Below, in pieces: positions 9,139 to 11,683 of a stretch of 11,683 bases of DNA (the first letter of the stretch is position 1; every line of letters begins with the position of its first letter). Source of the stretch: Pelagophyceae sp. CCMP2097 (taxonomy: Eukaryota; Sar; Pelagophyceae); the NCBI GenBank assembly GCA_026770575.1, contig MU657354.1, positions 10,385 to 22,067 of the forward strand, written 5' to 3'. A model generated the notes under the pieces. That model did no database searches and was not told the origin of the DNA. It worked only from the letters and a program-made list of their open reading frames with translations. Position numbers and translations under genes: made by a program.

Positions 9139-9410
9139 ATCGGGCCGTCGACGGCGCGCCGGGGGCCGGCGACGAAGCATCGGGGACTGCGCGAGCCTTG
9201 CGAAGCGAGCCGTCGATATCCGACGCTCCAGGCGTGTGTGGGCACACCCTGCCCATGCATGGCTCTCTCGCTCGTCGACAGCCCTCGAGAACGGGCCTGG
9301 ACCTCCGACTACTAGAGTCGTAGCGCCTTCGCGGCGGCGACCAGCGCCGTTTAGCGACACAACGGATCTCTATAACGGCACGCTCCGCTCGCTCACGGGT
9401 AGGGGGTCTC

Positions 9411-9430
9411 GCACCGCACCGCACCGCACC
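9411..9430. repeat. (GCACC)4 microsatellite upstream of SmD1
   Basis: Four exact tandem GCACC units are followed by GTGCG. They lie about 85 nt before the SmD1 start codon, probably in the promoter or leader. Confidence 0.9.
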
Positions 9431-9513
9431 GTGCGACGTTTGACGGCCCGTCGCTCTCCGCCTCGCCGCGCTTTACTCCTTTTTAGCTCGGTGCCCCGCC
9501 CGGCTCAGTCACC

Positions 9514-10223
9514 ATGAAGCTCGTGCGGTTCTTGATGAAGCTGAACAACGAGACGGTGACGGTGGAGCTGAAGAACGGCACGGTGGTGCAGGGCACCGTC
9601 GCGGGCGTCGACGTGTCGATGAACACGTACCTGAAGAACGTGGCACTCACTGCAAAGGGCAAAAACGCAGTCAAGTACGACACGCTGTCCATCCGCGGCT
9701 CCAACATCCGGCACCGCACAGCGTCCCCAGTCGACGGCGCAGGGGTGCTTGCAAGGGCGCGCCACGGGGGCCACCCTCGCCCTCGAGATTGCCCCGCTCT
9801 CGAGAGAGGGAGCGCCACGTTTCCGGTCGGAGTTGGTGCCATTCCTTTTTGCCTTTTGGAACGCGGACGGCCTCTCTCGTTCGCCGACGGCGCGCTGACT
9901 TGCCGCGCGGACGCGTGGCCCAGGTACTACATCTTGCCCGACTCTTTGAACCTCGACACACTCCTCGTCGACGACGCGCCCAAGCAAAAGGTGCGATGCA
10001 ACGTTAAGGATCGGTGGGCGCGCTCGCGGCCGGTGTGGCCGCCACGGGAACCTCGCAGAGGCCGGAGAGGCAGGATTTTCGAACAAGGCGCTGAGTCGGC
10101 CGCCGCCGCGTCCGACGCCGCGCCGCTCCGTAGGCCAAGCTTGCCGCCAAGGCAGCCGCGAGCGCCGGCCGCGGACGAGGGCGCGGCCGGGGCCGCGGCC
10201 GCGGCCGCGGCCGCGGCAGATAA
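9514..10223 (+). CDS. SNRPD1: Small nuclear ribonucleoprotein Sm D1 (spliceosome core)
   Basis: SmD1 is one of seven Sm proteins forming the ring on U1, U2, U4 and U5 snRNAs. Exons 9514-9710, 9924-9990 and 10134-10223 give 117 residues, close to the 119 of human SmD1. Exon 1 opens with [20 protein letters not shown], the Sm1 motif, and continues through [17 protein letters not shown] to LSIRGSNIR. Exon 2 gives [16 protein letters not shown], the Sm2 region. Exon 3 encodes [12 protein letters not shown] and nine GR dipeptides, the tail that is symmetrically dimethylated and bound by SMN in animals. ACCATGA is a good start context. Intron 1 (213 nt) must be GC-AG (CCG|GCACCG) to rebuild the conserved [10 protein letters not shown], and it is in frame and stop-free. 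Intron 2 (143 nt) has a GTGCGA donor and a TAG acceptor. Confidence 0.97.
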
Positions 10224-10916
10224 ACGTGCGCCACCGCCGGCCGCTACGAAAAAAGGCCCGCCGCCGTCGACCAGCGGCGACGCGGCCGACCGGCAGCGCC
10301 GCGGCCGGCGCACACACGCGGCCGCCGGGCGCGACCGCCGGCAGCGCGGCGCTGCCGACGTGCCCGTCCGCCGGGACGCCTCGAGAGTGTGTGCAGCAGC
10401 CTCGCCGGGGGAAGAACCCACCTATAACAACTCTTGCAGTGACGGACCCGACGAGCCTCGGGCGGCCCACGAGCGACACGGGTGCGTCCTCGTCGTGCAT
10501 CCGCGGGATCCGAGGCCTCGCTTCGAGAAGCTGGCAAGCTGAGCTCTCAACTAAGAGCATACGGGGGTTCAGCATTACGGGCTCCTTTTTGATTCGTAGA
10601 TGGGCGGGGCATCAGTCACTCCTTTTTGGCTCGTCACTGCCACCCTGAAAAAAACGTAGGAGGCGCAAATTCCTAATAGAGAGGCTCCCAAAGCCATCGT
10701 ACACTCGCAGAGAACCGCCCTGGTGATGCCCCGCCGCAGCTACGCCCTCTAGAGCACCTTTTGTTCGACGGCTTGAATCGCCAAATCGGGTTCGGCGAGC
10801 ACGTGCTGCGCGTTGTGTGGCCTGCGCAAACGGTTCCGAGGACCTGCGCAAAACCGAGTACCGTACGCTCCGAGAGTCCTTAAGGCACAACCGCGACGAG
10901 GACCTCGTTGACGTAG
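10224..10916. other. Region between SmD1 and the next gene; possible upstream exons
   Basis: This includes the SmD1 3' end and the unresolved 5' part of the next gene. Two stretches look coding by composition: 10224-10320 in the SmD1 exon 1 frame ([20 protein letters not shown]) and 10838-10915 (EDLRKTEYRTLRESLRHNRD, then EDLVDV). The second could be an exon of the cysteine-rich gene, ending at GTA|GTGCCT and joining at AAG|AAGCG near 10989. ATGs at 10600 and 10727 give only short frames. A 12-bp inverted repeat at 10603-10735 is listed separately. Nothing here is certain. Confidence 0.4.
10603..10735. repeat. 12-bp perfect inverted repeat with about 109-nt spacer
   Basis: GGCGGGGCATCA at 10603-10614 is the exact reverse complement of TGATGCCCCGCC at 10724-10735. 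The spacer is less GC-rich than its surroundings. It may mark the ends of a small element or an RNA stem; no known RNA family was recognised. Confidence 0.7.
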
Positions 10917-11683
10917 TGCCTCGCGGAAGGCTTTGCCCCCGTGACGCACGGCGCTGCCGACAAAACTGGCGGCGGGAGCGCCGGGAAGAAGCGAAAGAAA
11001 GGCGGCGCGCCGAAAAGCGCGGGCAGCGACGCGAGCTCGACCGGCGACGACGACTCTGCGGAAGTCGTCGATTTTACAGCGGCGGCGCCGCGCGCGCCAA
11101 CGCCGACGCGCGGCGCACCGGCGCCGATGCGCGCGTCGGCGCCGGCGCCACGCGACGGCACGCCGCTTCTCGGCGTGCCGTCTCTGGAAGCATCGCTCTC
11201 GCCGAGCAACTGCTCGTTTGGCGTGGACTGCAAGTTCCCGGCCGAGGGGTCCACGGCGCAGCTCAAGACGTGCTCGCTGTACAGCGACGCGAGGGCGCAC
11301 CACCTTTGCTGCATCAAGCAGGTGCTGCTGAAGGACTTTGCCGGCGAGCTCCAGGGCTGCTTAACGAACTGCTTCGATTGTGCCGTGTTCCGCGGCATCG
11401 CGTCGGGCGCGACCAACGGCATCCAGCTCCAGGCGTACTACCAGCAGATCGAGTGGGCGCTGATGCAGGAGCAGAGCCCTCGGACGCTCGCGGCGCTGCT
11501 GTCTTGGTCGCCGCGTCCGATCCTGTCGATCTTTGTGAATTACAACTCGGTGTGCCAGCAGTGCAACTTGGGCGCCGCGGAGGAGGAGAACGACGACGCC
11601 GCGACGTTCCTGCTGTGCTCATTCTGCAACCTCTCGTACCACAACAGCGCCGAGTGCCTCGGCGAAGCGGGCGGTGCGATCCT
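10917..11683 (+). CDS. Cysteine-rich, PHD-like zinc-finger protein, 3' end outside window
   Basis: The frame is open from the in-frame TAG at 10914-10916 to the window end. The true 5' end is unknown: the first in-frame ATG (11127) lies inside a proline-alanine linker, so translation probably begins in an upstream exon. In order there is a basic KKRKK patch that could be a nuclear localisation signal, a serine/acidic segment, an Ala/Pro-rich linker, and then two cysteine clusters. Cluster 1 is C-x5-C-x13-C-x8-HHLCC. Cluster 2 is C-x2-C-x17-C-x2-C-x4-H-x4-C, like the first part of a PHD finger but with H-x4-C instead of the usual H-x2-C. Between them is a probably helical stretch with CLTNCFDC and YYQQIEWALM. 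Role in chromatin or DNA binding is a guess; I cannot assign a family. Confidence 0.65.

Larger units (their letters stand above)
8767..9513. other. Intergenic region between anoctamin and SmD1 genes
   Basis: It must hold the anoctamin 3' untranslated region and the SmD1 promoter. Open frames here are GC-rich, low-complexity and unrecognisable. Visible elements are a 19-nt palindrome at 9120-9138, a (GCACC)4 microsatellite at 9411-9430 and a TATAA at 9371-9375, about 140 nt before the SmD1 ATG. The last is at most a weak core-promoter candidate. CCCGGCTCAG just before the SmD1 start could be the acceptor of an untranslated-leader intron, but no matching donor was pinned down. Confidence 0.5.

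Noticed and set aside
8796..9323. 175-codon plus-strand frame after the anoctamin gene
   Set aside because: It is low-complexity Pro/Ala/Arg sequence without an ATG start or recognisable motif, and is probably untranslated and intergenic DNA.
9514..10542. Reading the SmD1 start frame as one unspliced 342-residue protein
   Set aside because: It runs in frame through intron 1, but intron 2 shifts it away from the RG tail. The spliced product matches SmD1 in length and in both Sm motifs.
9505..10575. 356-codon minus-strand frame opposite SmD1
   Set aside because: SmD1 on the plus strand is unmistakable, and the minus-strand frame is Arg/Gly-rich low-complexity sequence.

Overview
The window looks like nuclear DNA of a GC-rich, intron-dense unicellular alga. 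The best guess is a stramenopile such as a pelagophyte; a haptophyte is the main alternative. The reasons are many short introns (47-258 nt, one of 651 nt), donors often reading GTGCG, a eukaryotic spliceosomal protein gene (SmD1), an anoctamin membrane protein, and a plastid-type bipartite leader on one protein. Nothing bacterial, viral or CRISPR-like was seen. All gene models are manual splice predictions: reading phase closes at every junction, but no transcript data were available.

Layout: 1-1603 is AT-richer and has no gene I can support, only a long imperfect inverted repeat at 208-380. On the minus strand, 2888 to 1604 encodes a predicted plastid-targeted protein in about seven exons, with three copies of a short helical motif. 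A 179-bp divergent promoter (2889-3067) holds a near-perfect palindrome and a CACGTG core. On the plus strand, 3068-8766 is a complete anoctamin/TMEM16 gene in about 17 exons, with a C-terminal coiled coil and C2 domain. From 8767 to 9513 is GC-rich intergenic DNA. From 9514 to 10223 is the snRNP core protein SmD1 in three exons, with an RG-dipeptide tail. From 10224 to about 10916 no gene is certain. From 10917 to the window end is the 5' part of a cysteine-rich, PHD-like protein gene.

The genes do not form an obvious pathway. The main cross-gene signal is in the introns. Of 24 inferred acceptors, 23 are followed by G and 22 by GT or GC, so donor-like dinucleotides sit at both ends of most introns. 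Four introns appear to be GC-AG. Several introns have lengths divisible by three and lack stops, and two introns of one gene share a CTCGACGG minisatellite. This fits introns that arose by insertion with target duplication. The anoctamin is also unusual, since by eye it has lost most canonical calcium ligands while gaining a C2 domain.
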